From IMG/VR virus record IMGVR_UViG_3300027749_000107, positions 1 through 64,000 of that record: a stretch of 64,000 bases of DNA; one strand, given 5' to 3'. Position numbers and translations under genes: made by a program. Origin of the DNA: a virus. Within the stretch, counting starts at the first letter, position 1. The number at the start of each line of letters is the position of its first letter. Below the pieces are notes generated by a model. That model saw only the letters and a list, made by a program, of their open reading frames with translations, was not told the DNA's origin and made no database searches. Shown here piece after piece: positions 1 to 12,700 of this stretch.

Positions 1-2320
1 AAATTCGTTGACAAGAATTATCTCCAGCACTTACCATAATCTTTGAAACTGCCGGTGTTGATGCACCAAGCCCGGTGTACAACACCGATCCGGATCCAAA
101 TGTTATATACGAGTTTGTACCAACATATACTGTATTATATGTTCCGCCAAGGAAATTTACAGTAAATGGAATAGGAACCGTCCAGTATCCGTCGTCTGCA
201 GTTCCAGTAAATGCTAATGCTCCAGGCACACTAGGTGTTGATGCAGTTAACGATCCTGCACCTAAAATAGCATTTGTTATATTTGTAAATGTTCCAGCTG
301 TTGGATTAAATGTTGTTATTTGAGTACTAACATGCGGTTGAGTACTAATCACAGCTACTGCTGCATTCGTATATGCAACTGCACTATACCCAGTTTCTGA
401 AGCAGTTGTTCCGGATGAGTTTCCGGTAATAATGTATTGAACATCTGTTCCGTCTGGAACATTAGTTGTAGTAAGAGTAAACGTTACAATTCCACCGTTA
501 CTTACAGTTGCTACGTTTGACGAAAGTGCAAATGTAGCAGCTGGATTAGCAGTTTGTGTCATTTTACGTCTTGGATATACTTGACCAGTCGCAGGTCGAT
601 ACCAATTTACTACTTCCGGAAACGGAGTGCTATAATATCCGCCTACTTCTGCAGACGGCATACGGGTGCCTTGCAAAAATAACATTGGTTTAACGCTTGT
701 TGCATTAAATGTAAATCCTGCATCTTTACCGTCATTTGCGCCACCGTTTGTGCTAAAGATAGTAGCTTGTGATACATTATTAATGTAAGCTCTTGCATCA
801 GCTTGTGTCATTCTTGGATATTTTTCCGCAATACATGCTAGTACTCCGGCAGTTTGTGGACCGCTCATGCTAGTACCTGGACATTTTTTAAAATTGTTGT
901 TAACTGTGTCGGTTAGACCTAACGCAGCTACGCGCGGATCTGTAGCAATAGTAGAATCATATAACGTTGCTGTAGAGTTCCAAACACTTTGAATCCCTGA
1001 ACCCGGAGCATAACAATCAATGCGCGGTCCGTAATTGCTGTACTCGGCTTTGTAATCAACTGTTTCTATCCCAGTTGCTGTATACAGACTTTGCCCTGCA
1101 GTTTCGTTATGTTGCCCAACTGCACCAGAACAGATTGCTCGTGAATTCTCAGTAAGCCCCCAAGACGAACCAGGACTTGCTCCTCGATGAATATAATAAG
1201 TTGTTCCGCTAGATACTATTGTATTATTATAATCTATTCCAGATGGAACATCTTCATAAAAATAACTGTTACCTGCGCTTGCAACTATAATAACTCCTTC
1301 ATTCATTGCATCAATCATGTCTGCATCGGTTGCAGCATTTACCGACGGCGGTGCTACACTAACTCGTAGTCTAGCAATATTTTGAATAACATTTGCATCC
1401 CATACATATGCACCGGCTGTACCGCTTGTTGGAGTGTATGTTACTCCACGAATTGTCATCTGCGAAACATTAGCAGCTGAAAGTGCAGTTCTTGACCATC
1501 CCCAACTATTATTCATTACTGTTGGATTTTTAACGCCAGTTAGTGGATTAACTGGCTTGTATCGATGAAACATTCTTACATATTGAATTCCGTTTGTATC
1601 TGCAAACTTAATATTGTAAATATTTGCATCACGCGCCCACCCTTGTGTATTACCTGCAACAGTGCCCGACGTGTGGCCGCCATGTTCTTGTTTTCGATTA
1701 GCAATATACTGATAATTTCCAGCTGCACCTCCCGATACTTCAGGAGTGTGTTGAAACCAATTATATTCAACCATTCGTGCATAGCCAGTGCCGTCAGTGT
1801 TTTGTCGATATTCAAGTACTGACGGATATGGTGTTCCGTCGTCCATTATTACCACATCAACATTTTTACCTGACGAGTCTGAAATAATTTCTGCAGCCTG
1901 TTGAGCAGTACCGTTAATTCCCCAGTCTATTATGTCTGTTTTTCTAAGGCATCGTAATAATCCCCAATTAATATCGGTTGCATCACTAGCAACAGTCTTA
2001 TCAAACTTACTAGAATACTGACTAAACCCACATGTGCCTTTTACTAATCCTAAATCTTCAGGATTCAATTCAACAGCTAATACCCGCGGATCATTCATTA
2101 TTTCTGCAGCTTCGTCGTATGTTAACATATAATTAGTATTACGACTTATTGGTAATCTATCAATACAGTCAACTGCTCGTTTAGGAATGTACAGATTGCC
2201 GCTCGGCGTTTCCATATCTTCATAAAACCCGTCAGCATCATCAAACTTGTGCAAAGTAACAACATACATCCTAAGTGACTGATCAATTGGGTTACCTAAA
2301 TGCGGGATCGGAGCTTCCAT
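1..2320 (-). CDS. Virion-associated subtilisin-family (S8) serine protease, C-terminus cut by window edge
   Basis: Reading the minus strand from the ATG at 2320 gives an open frame of at least 773 codons that leaves the window at base 1. It carries a complete subtilase catalytic set: Asp at residue 160/161 in VVIMDDG, His213 in EHGGHTSGTVAG, oxyanion Asn351 in VASAGNS, and nucleophile Ser484 in PGTSMSGP. After about residue 560 the sequence becomes Thr/Ser/Ala-rich and beta-sandwich-like, as in phage fibre or Ig-like domains. It starts one base after the stop of the upstream fibre-like gene, with GGAG upstream, so it is the last visible gene of the leftward tail operon. No signal peptide is seen, which fits a virion part rather than a secreted host enzyme. 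Family assignment is firm. A role in host-surface digestion or tail maturation is inference from position. Confidence 0.88.
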   Translation of the reverse strand, partial: MEAPIPHLGNPIDQSLRMYVVTLHKFDDADGFYEDMETPSGNLYIPKRAVDCIDRLPISRNTNYMLTYDEAAEIMNDPRVLAVELNPEDLGLVKGTCGFSQYSSKFDKTVASDATDINWGLLRCLRKTDIIDWGINGTAQQAAEIISDSSGKNVDVVIMDDGTPYPSVLEYRQNTDGTGYARMVEYNWFQHTPEVSGGAAGNYQYIANRKQEHGGHTSGTVAGNTQGWARDANIYNIKFADTNGIQYVRMFHRYKPVNPLTGVKNPTVMNNSWGWSRTALSAANVSQMTIRGVTYTPTSGTAGAYVWDANVIQNIARLRVSVAPPSVNAATDADMIDAMNEGVIIVASAGNSYFYEDVPSGIDYNNTIVSSGTTYYIHRGASPGSSWGLTENSRAICSGAVGQHNETAGQSLYTATGIETVDYKAEYSNYGPRIDCYAPGSGIQSVWNSTATLYDSTIATDPRVAALGLTDTVNNNFKKCPGTSMSGPQTAGVLACIAEKYPRMTQADARAYINNVSQATIFSTNGGANDGKDAGFTFNATSVKPMLFLQGTRMPSAEVGGYYSTPFPEVVNWYRPATGQVYPRRKMTQTANPAATFALSSNVATVSNGGIVTFTLTTTNVPDGTDVQYIITGNSSGTTASETGYSAVAYTNAAVAVISTQPHVSTQITTFNPTAGTFTNITNAILGAGSLTASTPSVPGALAFTGTADDGYWTVPIPFTVNFLGGTYNTVYVGTNSYITFGSGSVLYTGLGASTPAVSKIMVSAGDNSCQRI

Positions 2321-2321
2321 G

Positions 2322-3779
2322 TTATGCCTCCAATTTAATTAACGTTAATGTAACGGTAATTATAGCTGCACTACTTCCGTTATTATAAATCTTAATAGGT
2401 ATGTTAGTAGTTGGTGTAGATTCGCTGCTATACCCAACTACTGCTGGTGAAAAATATTGTGTAACACTAGAGGTTGTAATTACTTCTGCAATAACACCCG
2501 ACCCAGGAACTGGATCAGTTGTTTTAATTCTAGATGCATCAGCTGATTGTGCTGAAACACTAGAATAAATAGTTACCCATGCTGCTGCAGATGTTTGTAC
2601 ACTTAATATTGCATATCCTTTAAATCCAGTAATAGTATACGTTCCGCTGTTAGCTGCTGTTAAACTTGCACTTGTTGCCGATGCAACAGTTCTTGATGTT
2701 AATCCACTACCGCCACCAGTTGACGAAATAACACCAGTTACTTGATCAATTGTGATAGTATTACCATCAACTTTTACACCGCCTAATTGTGTATTGCTTG
2801 CAATAGCTAATCCAATTGTACCAGATGAATTAGTAATACCACTTGTCGCTACTGCAGGAATAATAACTCCACCTAATGTAGTTGTATTAGCAGCTGATAA
2901 CCCTGCACTAGGAAGAGCTGATAAAGTACCGTCCATCATTAAAAATCCTGAACCAATCTTAATCCCGCCTAACTGAGAAGATGATGCAGTTGCTAATCCG
3001 ATTGTTCCGCTATTATTAGTAATGCCACTTGTTGCCACTGCAGGAACAATTACACCGCCTAATGCACTAGCAGTAGTAGCAGTTAACGTGTACGCATTTG
3101 GAATTGTTGGTTTATTTAAAACAACCCCTAATCCACTTACTGCGTCCCAATCACTTTGTACCTGTGCTGCAGGTATAGTTGGTTTATTTAAAACAACACC
3201 TAATCCACTTACTGCGTTCCAATCACTTTGTACCTGTGCTGCAGGTATAGTTGGTTTATTTAAAACAACACCTAATCCACTTACTGCGTTCCAATCACTG
3301 TGTACCTGTGCTGCAGGTATAGTTGGTTTATTTAAAACAACACCTAATCCACTTACTGCGTTCCAATCACTTTGTACTTGTGCAACATAGTTGGCATTAA
3401 TTACTCCACTACCATTAATCGTAATAGTAGAATTGTCAACTTTAACACCACCTAATTGTGTGTTGCTTGCAGTAGCTAAACCAATTATGCCGGCGGTGTT
3501 TGTTATACCGCTAACGTCTACTGCTGGAATTCTAACACCGCCTAGATTACCAGTATTTGCAGCTACTAGTGTATAAGGTACTATTTCTGCATTAATTGTA
3601 CACACTCCTGCTGTTTTAGTTAGCGTAATATGTGAACCTGGTTGAAATTTGTCAATCACTCCATTTAGACCATTATATACTTCTGAAAAATTATTATTAA
3701 TTTTTATTGCACCACTTCGTAATGTGTCACCGGATTTGTCGTTGCTAGTTGACCCAACGTTTATTGTTTGCTTAGCCAT
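2322..3779 (-). CDS. Repeat-rich fibre-like structural protein
   Basis: A 485-residue protein with no enzymatic motif. After a short N-terminal segment (GSTSNDKSGDTLRSGAIKIN) come alternating modules of two kinds: VPAVxxSGITNxxGxIGLAxAS-x-QLGGxK units, and four tandem 24-residue units around SDWNAVSGLGVVLNKPTIP (about residues 130-225). The last 130 residues form a separate beta-rich domain. Such short Gly/Asn/Pro repeats are typical of trimeric phage fibres and connectors. The start at 3779 has a good AAGGA ribosome site and lies 13 bases after the stop of the giant wedge gene; the protease gene follows directly. A short tail fibre or fibre-attachment protein is likely, but the exact T4 counterpart is not recognisable. 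Confidence 0.75.
   Translation of the reverse strand: MAKQTINVGSTSNDKSGDTLRSGAIKINNNFSEVYNGLNGVIDKFQPGSHITLTKTAGVCTINAEIVPYTLVAANTGNLGGVRIPAVDVSGITNTAGIIGLATASNTQLGGVKVDNSTITINGSGVINANYVAQVQSDWNAVSGLGVVLNKPTIPAAQVHSDWNAVSGLGVVLNKPTIPAAQVQSDWNAVSGLGVVLNKPTIPAAQVQSDWDAVSGLGVVLNKPTIPNAYTLTATTASALGGVIVPAVATSGITNNSGTIGLATASSSQLGGIKIGSGFLMMDGTLSALPSAGLSAANTTTLGGVIIPAVATSGITNSSGTIGLAIASNTQLGGVKVDGNTITIDQVTGVISSTGGGSGLTSRTVASATSASLTAANSGTYTITGFKGYAILSVQTSAAAWVTIYSSVSAQSADASRIKTTDPVPGSGVIAEVITTSSVTQYFSPAVVGYSSESTPTTNIPIKIYNNGSSAAIITVTLTLIKLEA
3100..3385 (-). repeat. Four tandem 72-bp repeats inside the fibre-like gene
   Basis: The 72-base unit encodes a 24-residue repeat (SDWNAVSGLGVVLNKPTIP plus AAQVQ) and occurs four times in a row. 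The copies are almost identical at DNA level, differing by single bases such as GAT/AAC for Asp/Asn and CAC/CAA for His/Gln. Identity at silent positions points to recent expansion or gene conversion, so copy number is likely to vary between related phages. Confidence 0.9.
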
Positions 3780-3792
3780 TTATTATCCTTAA

Positions 3793-6700
3793 TTAAAATC
3801 TTATATTATTGTTGTCAAACGTGTTATTATCGCTGTCAAATGTTTCTTGATAATATCCGTACTCTACTCCCAATGACGATTGTATAAAGTCCATTGCAGT
3901 CTGTGTAGCTACCCATGTAGAACCTGTTCGTTTAATAACAGTTATTATTGTTTTTTCTGCTAAATTAAATGTATGTGTTAATCTAACTGATTTATAAATT
4001 CCGTTAACTGAAAAATCCGCAGGTAACGTTTCTTCAATTCCTAACCGTTCATTATATACTGTATAAGGCGCTTTTTGTAAACGAATGTTACCAACAAAAA
4101 ACTCCCAGTATGCGTAATCTTCCGTAAATGTTAAGCTAGAATGCGCTTCTTTACATTTATACGTATAACTACCATACGTAACTATATCATTAACATTGTA
4201 ACCTGTTCCTGTTGTCCATGATGAACTGTCATCATACCCTCCAACAAACACTTCAATGTCATTACATTGCCCAAACCCTTTACTAACAATATCTGCAGAT
4301 TCTACTCCTTTCCATCGTGTTGTAGATTTTTTAGGTATAAACGATAGTAATACTACAATTGAGGTTCCGTATGATCTATATAATGGCGAATTGCTATTAA
4401 CTTCTACTACCGTGTTACGTTGCTTTGTACACTGTTCAGTAATAGTAGTATCAGTATAAGGAATTGTTTCACCTGCACCTAGTTCTTGAACAACTGAATG
4501 TGGCATAACATAATCTGATATGCCAGTACCTAATGTGCCGCGGCGAAGTTGACTTAATTCATTTCCGTTTTTTATAAAAAACTCAATTCGTTCGCCGTTA
4601 ATTTCAACAATGCCAGGTTTATTAGCCGTTGGATCCGGCACTGTAAACATACTCGCATCGTTTACAAAAATACTAGTATCTGTGTTTAATAACGCTTTTA
4701 CTAATGTTGTTTGTTTTACTTCTGGCATCCGCTTGTAATGCGTACGATTTAGCATGTCCTTAAACTGCATATATGTATACGCAGTAGTTGTGTCACTTGC
4801 GTTAGTATACACCTTAATAGATAACGAATCTGATACTTTGCCCGGGACTACTTCTTCAAGACCGCTAAATTTATTTTCAAAATTGTCACCGTCTATTATT
4901 ATGTCATCAATTGCTATACCGGTAGCATCTATTGGTAACTTTATTCCAGAAAGTTCACTTGAATTAAATGTACCACCGGCTAACGAAACATCATAGTCAT
5001 TATCATTTGAGGTAGCACCGTCGCTTGTTACTTCACGAATAATAAAGGTACAACTTTCTGGTACAGGTAGCCCTAAATTTATAAAATGTTGGTTGAAAAA
5101 AGTTACTGGAATGATAACATTAGTTACTGATCCGGTTGCAATCGGCGATTCCATAATATCTCCGCCATCGATTCTTATTGGGTCAGAACTTCCGAAAGTT
5201 GGCTCATAATAAACAGTTAATACAGTGCCTTCACTAGGCACACTAAATCCATCTTCTGGAAATGGAATAGTTATACTTGCTGCACCGCCGATGTATTTAA
5301 ATACAAGGTCATTAAATTTAACATTTACATTATCCCATTTAATTGTATCAAAATTTGAACGATCCCATCCGTGTTTTACACCAAAATTTAACCCAGATAT
5401 TTCAACACCACCGTAATCTATACCAACTAACAACTGTGCTAAATCTTTACCAAGTTCACCAGGTGCCGGATTATAATAATGTTCAATTCTATCTACTGCA
5501 TTTAATGCAGAGTTAGCTCTTACATACGTAACTTCTATAATACTGCCTTTGGCAATAGTACGGTTAAACTCTATCATTCCAGATAGTTTTGTATAACCAT
5601 TAACTTTTATTGATACAGTTGACACTTTGTAATGGTCTCGTATTTCTATAGCACCGTTAACAACTACCGATGTATTACCAACAATTGTACTTGGTTCCCA
5701 CTTTAATGGAAATTGGGTTCTTTTTCCAGTTACTAGTAAAACTGGAATTGTTTCAGTTTCACGCAGATCAGTCTGTGTTACACTATACGTATTTCTATCA
5801 AATTTTAAATTAATAGTATTGGTACGAATTACACTCTTACCAATAACTGCAATTGCGTTAGCAACTGATCCGGCATGTGATAAACCGCCAATAATGTGAA
5901 CAGTTGGTATTGTTAAATATGATTTACCAGGTAATACTATGTTAATACGATTAACTTTACCATTTGCAATATATGCAACTGCAGTTGCACCGTATCCGGA
6001 CTCACTTGAAATAACAACCTTTGGTGATAACGTATATCCCGACCCACCGTCTATCACACTTATATTAACTACTGAAAAACCTACGTTATCTGCCCACGAT
6101 TTCCATGGATATTGTTGGATAGCATCATTAGTGGACTGTAATCCTCCGCTAGCGGTTGTAGTTACTACTACCGGAACAACTCTTTTAAGATTTAGATCAT
6201 ATGTTGCAGGTAAATCAAAATCAGACACCTCAGATGCACTAGTCTCTATATTAGAATATAAACTAACATATTCTCTAATTTGAGTTCTATATGGTTTTAC
6301 CTCTGATACATAATCTTCATAATTAGATAAATTATCATTTTGATACGTAACTGATTGATGTAAATTTCCAACATTATGAACAACATTAACAAAACTAGTT
6401 TTAAATATCCAATCAATGTATGTTTGTTCACTCATTGCATATCGAACACTAGTAAAGAATAATTTTAAATAAGCATCGTTACTTAATATATCTTTAATTG
6501 AATTTAATATAATACGGAGTTCTGTTGCTGCACAGTTATCGTATACAATCGAGTCATATAGTACACCATCATATCCAATAGCAGTATTTATAAAATTATA
6601 CAATGTTGACGTAAACTGAATAGTACCGTCTTGACTACCAACTATTTTATAAGACGCTGTCCAATCATATTCAAAAGATTCGTTATCAGGAATAAGTTCT

Positions 6701-9700
6701 TTTATTTCTGCATTGTATCTTTCTAATAATACCCATCTCCCTGCAGTAGTAGTACGAACAGTAACTAACTGTCCTACAGTTGCATTAACTGAATATAAGT
6801 CAGCGTATGTATCAACAGCATAATTAGAAAAACTAAATTTACTATACCCTGTTGCATACCAATCAACTGTTTCCCAGTAATTCGTAACATTATATGCCTG
6901 TGATACAGATTTAGACCATAACCCAGTAATTGAACTATATGAATAAATAGTCCAAGAGTTATTTGCTTGCGAATCGCTAGTTACTAATGCTGAAAAATCT
7001 CTAACTGTAAGAATAGTGTCGGTTAAATATCCATTGCCTGCATTAATAATATCAACTCCTACAATTTCACCTTTAAGATTAATTATTGCTTTAAGTTTTG
7101 CGTTAATACCAACACCGTACACGTTAATAAATGGTGCTAGTTTATATCCATACCCGGGACTAACAATTGTTATTCCCGTAATTCTACCATTAACTACAAT
7201 TGACGTTAGCTCTGGTGATTTAACATATTGTGTTACTACATATGGTAACTCTGCATCAGTATATATAACAGTATCATATAAACACCTTACTAATGCCGGA
7301 GGTGAATCAGACTGTTCTAAACTTGTAAGATCAATCGTATCAACAATTAAATTACTACTTAAATATCTATTAACTTCTTCAATTAATTGTTTAAGTGCTT
7401 CAAATCGATTAACAAACATTCCCTGACGTGGGCGATTTTCAATTCCATATTTTAATTTTATTGGTAATGCTTGATCCGGAACTAGTCTGTCATACTCATC
7501 TTTACCACACAAACTGTCAATCCATTTTCTTTCAATATGTGCTGGCAATACAGTTTGTGGCGCTGTACTAATTAATTTCCACTGTGTATGAATATTTTGA
7601 TCTGTCTTATCTGTAAGCCAATATTCAATTGATAATACTACATCAGTGTGAATCAAATGCGGTTTTATGTTTACTAAACTTAACGAATTTCTACCAGTTA
7701 CTGCAATAAATTCGTATCCTACTCCTTTTGGATTTGAAATTAACGTAGACACATCGTACGCCGATATAGATCTACCTAATAACGGCGACACGGTAGTTTT
7801 ATTTTTAACCCAAAAGTAATATGTAGGTATTTCAATCTGACTAAGTGTATCATATCGTGTTATTTTTGTGTATACAGTATCGCCATACAATGATTTCCCA
7901 CTAATTCCAGTTGCTAATCCTGCTTCAGTATCTGCTTCTTCATCCCAAACTGATGGTAAAATATCAGATTCAACCCATTCGTATATGTCAACCGACGCAC
8001 CTGGTACTAACATACTAAGTACACTATTACGATACATCACGTTATCAGTAAAGCTATCAACAAATTTTGTTGTTCGTTTATCCCACCATAGTACACCTAC
8101 TTGTTCACTATCCCATGCAATTCCTTCGTCAACATTAACTGCAGATGTTCCTACAGAATATACTGCAGGATCATAAGTTGTTTTAAATTTTACTTCTCTT
8201 TCTATAATATTTGGATATTTGTGTTGTATGGGATCAACGATATCTAAATATTTTATAAGTTTATTAGTACGACGATTATACAAAAATGCCTGTTTAATTT
8301 TTGTAATATCCGGTTTATCTATTGCAGCGTGTTTTACTGCCCAACTAAACTTTGTTCTATCTTTTACATATTCGTATAGTCGTGCTGTATTTTTAACATT
8401 TCTTGCACTTATAATAATACTAGTAGGAGTTACTGCAATCTGATCACCGTATCCGGTGTTATTTAATGTACTAGTTGGGGGAGACAATCGTTCACTAAAA
8501 TTCCATTTATCGTTGTACATGTTAAAAACATCAACGTCACTTGTATACGATGAAAAAGTAGTTTTACCATCATCAAATGTAGTGATCCCAACTACTAAAT
8601 GTGTTATAGAATTAACTTTAGTAAATGTAGTTTCTTTAACACTACTACTAACAACTATAGTTTTATGATCATCTGAAAACTGTATATTACTTTTATCGTA
8701 GTTGCCTTCAGATGCTGAAGGATTAGAAATATATAATTGCAATGTATTTGGCAAATAAGATCCATCATTTTGCAACGTATAAAGATACAGGTTATTAGCA
8801 CTTGACACTGCAATATAGTTGGCATTATTTGAAATTGCAAGACTTTGTCCAAATGTAACATTAGCTGCTGGTAAAATTACACATTTCTCATTTGAATAGT
8901 TGTTTGCACTAGTATACACATACACTTTGCCATTATCTGATCTATCTAACACAGCAACTACACCGTTACTTGATGATACAACTGATGTTCCAAATGTTCC
9001 CCCGTGTGTTAAATATCCCGATACCGGAAGCCAGCTATAGGTAGTAAACAGTAGTGTACCGGATGGTGTTTCAGTAGGTGCCGTTGCTAGCAATAGTGTT
9101 GTAGAATTTATTACTTCTTGCACTATAGTAGTTACTTGAGAAAACCCTGTACCACTTACTAGCATACCTGCACTAATACCAGCGGTATTAGACACTACTA
9201 ATGTTGTGTTGACACTTCCTTGCGGATTATATGATCTCAATATTGGAGTAGACGATGTATAACGGTATCTGTATAATCTACCATTGGCTGTTCCTATGAA
9301 AAATGTATCGTTAGCAAATGTTAACGTAGTACCAAACTTTACCGCACCAGTTGGCTGAATTACAGACAATGATGCGGTTTGGAAATATTGACCTACTAAT
9401 TCATACAGGTATACCACTGGTGTTGTATCTGCAGTATTAACAAATGATAACCATTCTCCTGATTTAGACATTGCAATAGTGTCTGCTATCGCACGTATCT
9501 TTTGATTTAGTCTCCAATAGTGATTATTCTTATCACGATTATAAACTGATATGTAATTTTTAGACAACACTGCAACTAACGTTCCGGCGCTATTTGAAAC
9601 TATTTTTCTTCCAAAGTCAGATTCAATATCATTAGTATATACTTCTGTTAATGTATATGCTGGATTAAATTCCCAAGTTTCCCACCGGCCGTCTGTATTG

Positions 9701-12700
9701 TCGATCCATAATTTACAACTATATGATAACTTACCAGTTTTTGAATTAACATGTGGTAATTCGTTAAACAAGTAATTATTATGATCTATTGACGGTAATT
9801 TTCTATTTTTCAAAATTCTAACTGTTGCATGATTTAACACAACCGTGTTAGTGTCTACAACAATTTCAAACGTAGTACTAGTAATATTAATTGGGATATA
9901 AAATCCGTCAATTACTAAAGTGTCAGTAATACTAATAATTGTACCTGCTACTAATGTTACTGCCTTTGCAAGATTAAACACATATCCGTTTTCTGATATG
10001 TCTATATTGCGAACAATAAATCCTGATTCAACATATTGGTATACTGCCCACTCAGTTTCATTTACGGTAGAACATAAGATATAATCATTTAGTGAATAAT
10101 CAGCAACGTTAAGTGCTAGTATATCTTTTATTGTTTTTACACTAGTTTTAACTTCGTCTGTTCTTGCATACACTGCATTAGATGCAACATATTTTGCTTT
10201 TGGCCAAAACTCTGATTTATATCCAATTGGTTTTACATACAAGTCAGACGGTAATTGGCGTATTACTAAACTACTTAGATTAAAACCAATAGAATCAACT
10301 AATTCAATTGGTTGCGGATTTGTTTTAAATAACGATTCATCTAGTACAAATTCAATGTTTTCAAATGCAGCACTTGCACCATACTGCCCCGAGCGCAATG
10401 CCCATTCTTCATAAAATTGTAAACTTTCTTGTCCATCGTGACTTAATACATCAAACAGTTTATTCAAAACATTTTGAGTACCTTTTTCAATAATCATCCC
10501 TTGATAAAACTTAAACTCACTAACATCATCTTGAATAATGTTTTCAAGATATTGCCGTTTTTGATAGCCAGTTAAATGCTGTGCCATCGTTTGCTGCGTC
10601 TTATCAAAGTTTTCACTTTCTAAACTATAAAAATCAGTAAACTGAGATGCTTTATAATTCCAATTTGGCATTAATCTTGATATAGGTTTTTTACTTAGTT
10701 TAATCCAAGTTTTATTATTAAAGTCAGCCTCGCCTTGCGTTGAAATTGTTGCACTATAATAATATGTTTTATAATGGACTACATCACCAACTGCATATGA
10801 TTGCCACGGCACCCATTCTGTAGTAGCTGCTTGATCAACAATAAACCCCGGAACATTAAGCGATCCATTCCAGTTAGTACTAACATACCCAGATACTTTA
10901 AGTTTGTCTTGTTTATAGCCGCTTGTTGGATTATAAATTGTATCATTAAACATTGTTGAATTATTAATAACTATTATATGTTCTTTTTGAACTAAGTAAA
11001 AACTTGCACAATACACACCAATGTTATTTCTTGGTGTATACGATATTGAGTTGTCTGTTCTATATAATTGTAAAAATGGTGTTTTAATCTCATTACCAGA
11101 TTCGTCTAAAATTTCAATAATATTATTTTTATTTGTAACATCATCAATTACAGTAAGTACTGATTTAAATGTTAACAAAGTAGCAGCAGGACTTAACGAT
11201 AAAACTGCAGAACCTGCATTATCAAGACCGTTTAACAAATAAAAATCTGCAAAATTAAAGACTTCCGAATCAACCGGCCGTAACGCTTTGTAGTAGCTGC
11301 CGTTATATCTTATAATATCACCGTACACAATTGGAGTAGACGGAATCCAATCTTTCCACACTTCTTGCATTGACGCCCAGTTATGTGTACTCCAGAATAA
11401 AAACTCTTTTGCACTAGTTTCCCAGTTTGACACTGCGCCTAACGCTTGATTATATTCGTTAAATTCAAACCCTTGTTCTGTTAACCATCTGCCATGTCCA
11501 ATTAAAAAATCCACAACTTCTTGAATTGATGAAAGTTTACTTGAATACGGCAATATCGCTACTGTAGTACCCCACTTCTGTTTAAACTCTGCAGAAATGC
11601 CACCGACAATAGGCAACGCTGGCAATAATGCAAATTGTGCCTGATCAAACGTAAGAGTTGAAGTATGTGAAGATACTGTTCTATAATATCTAGAATTATA
11701 CGATACTATTTTTCCTGCAACATAGTTCTGTTGCACTGACCACTCGGAGTAAGATTCTGATATTCCGCCAATTGTAAGTGATCGACCTGAACCGATTGGT
11801 TGGTAATATTTAAAATACGGCTGTACTTTACTATATCCTTTGATTTCAAATCCGCCTTGAATTTTAGTAATAATCACACCACTGTATGTCATTACTGTTA
11901 TCGGTGACGATGTGCTTAATACAAGTTTATAATCTTCTTGAGGTATAAAAATACTACCAGATTCTGTTGGAGATTTTGAATCTAACAATAAATTAAATTT
12001 CTCTTTGCTTGTAAACGCACCTACACGATGACAAATTTGGGCAGTTAATAACTGTAAATTTGTCGTATATTGATTATAAAATTTTAATGTTTCGCAATTT
12101 AGATAATCAACTAGATAGTTTACTAATCCTGCAGTTTGCACACGCGCAGCACTTAGATATATACTAGGGAGTTTCATATCAGATACTTTAATTCGTACTC
12201 CGGTGTCTGAATAAACAAGCTGTCCGGCAACATTTCGTATAATACGAGACCTGTCAAACAATACACCAATTGTTTTAGCAGGTGCTAACAAAATTGCTGC
12301 CTTAATAACACTAAACGGGTAATGTGAATGACGTTTCCATGCTGCTTCAATAGGCGATACATCACCAAAGGAAAAATCACCTTGTTCTGATTGAGATATA
12401 ACACCAGATGTAAAGTTAGTATAAATTGGACTAACTAAGTTTCCATTAGAATCAACCGGAATATGTTTTAATAAATTAGGTCTAGCATACTTTGATAATG
12501 TGATTGCAGCTTTACCTGGTTCTTTTACAAAACCGTTGCTTAAATCGTGCCATAATACTAAATTATCTTTTGTATACGGCGCTGGACCATATACGCTAAC
12601 CCACCATGTTGGCTCTACGCTAAACCCTAAAATTTCCCATGGACAAATGTGAGGACGGTCTGTACCTAACATCCATTGATATATACCTCTCCAATATCTT

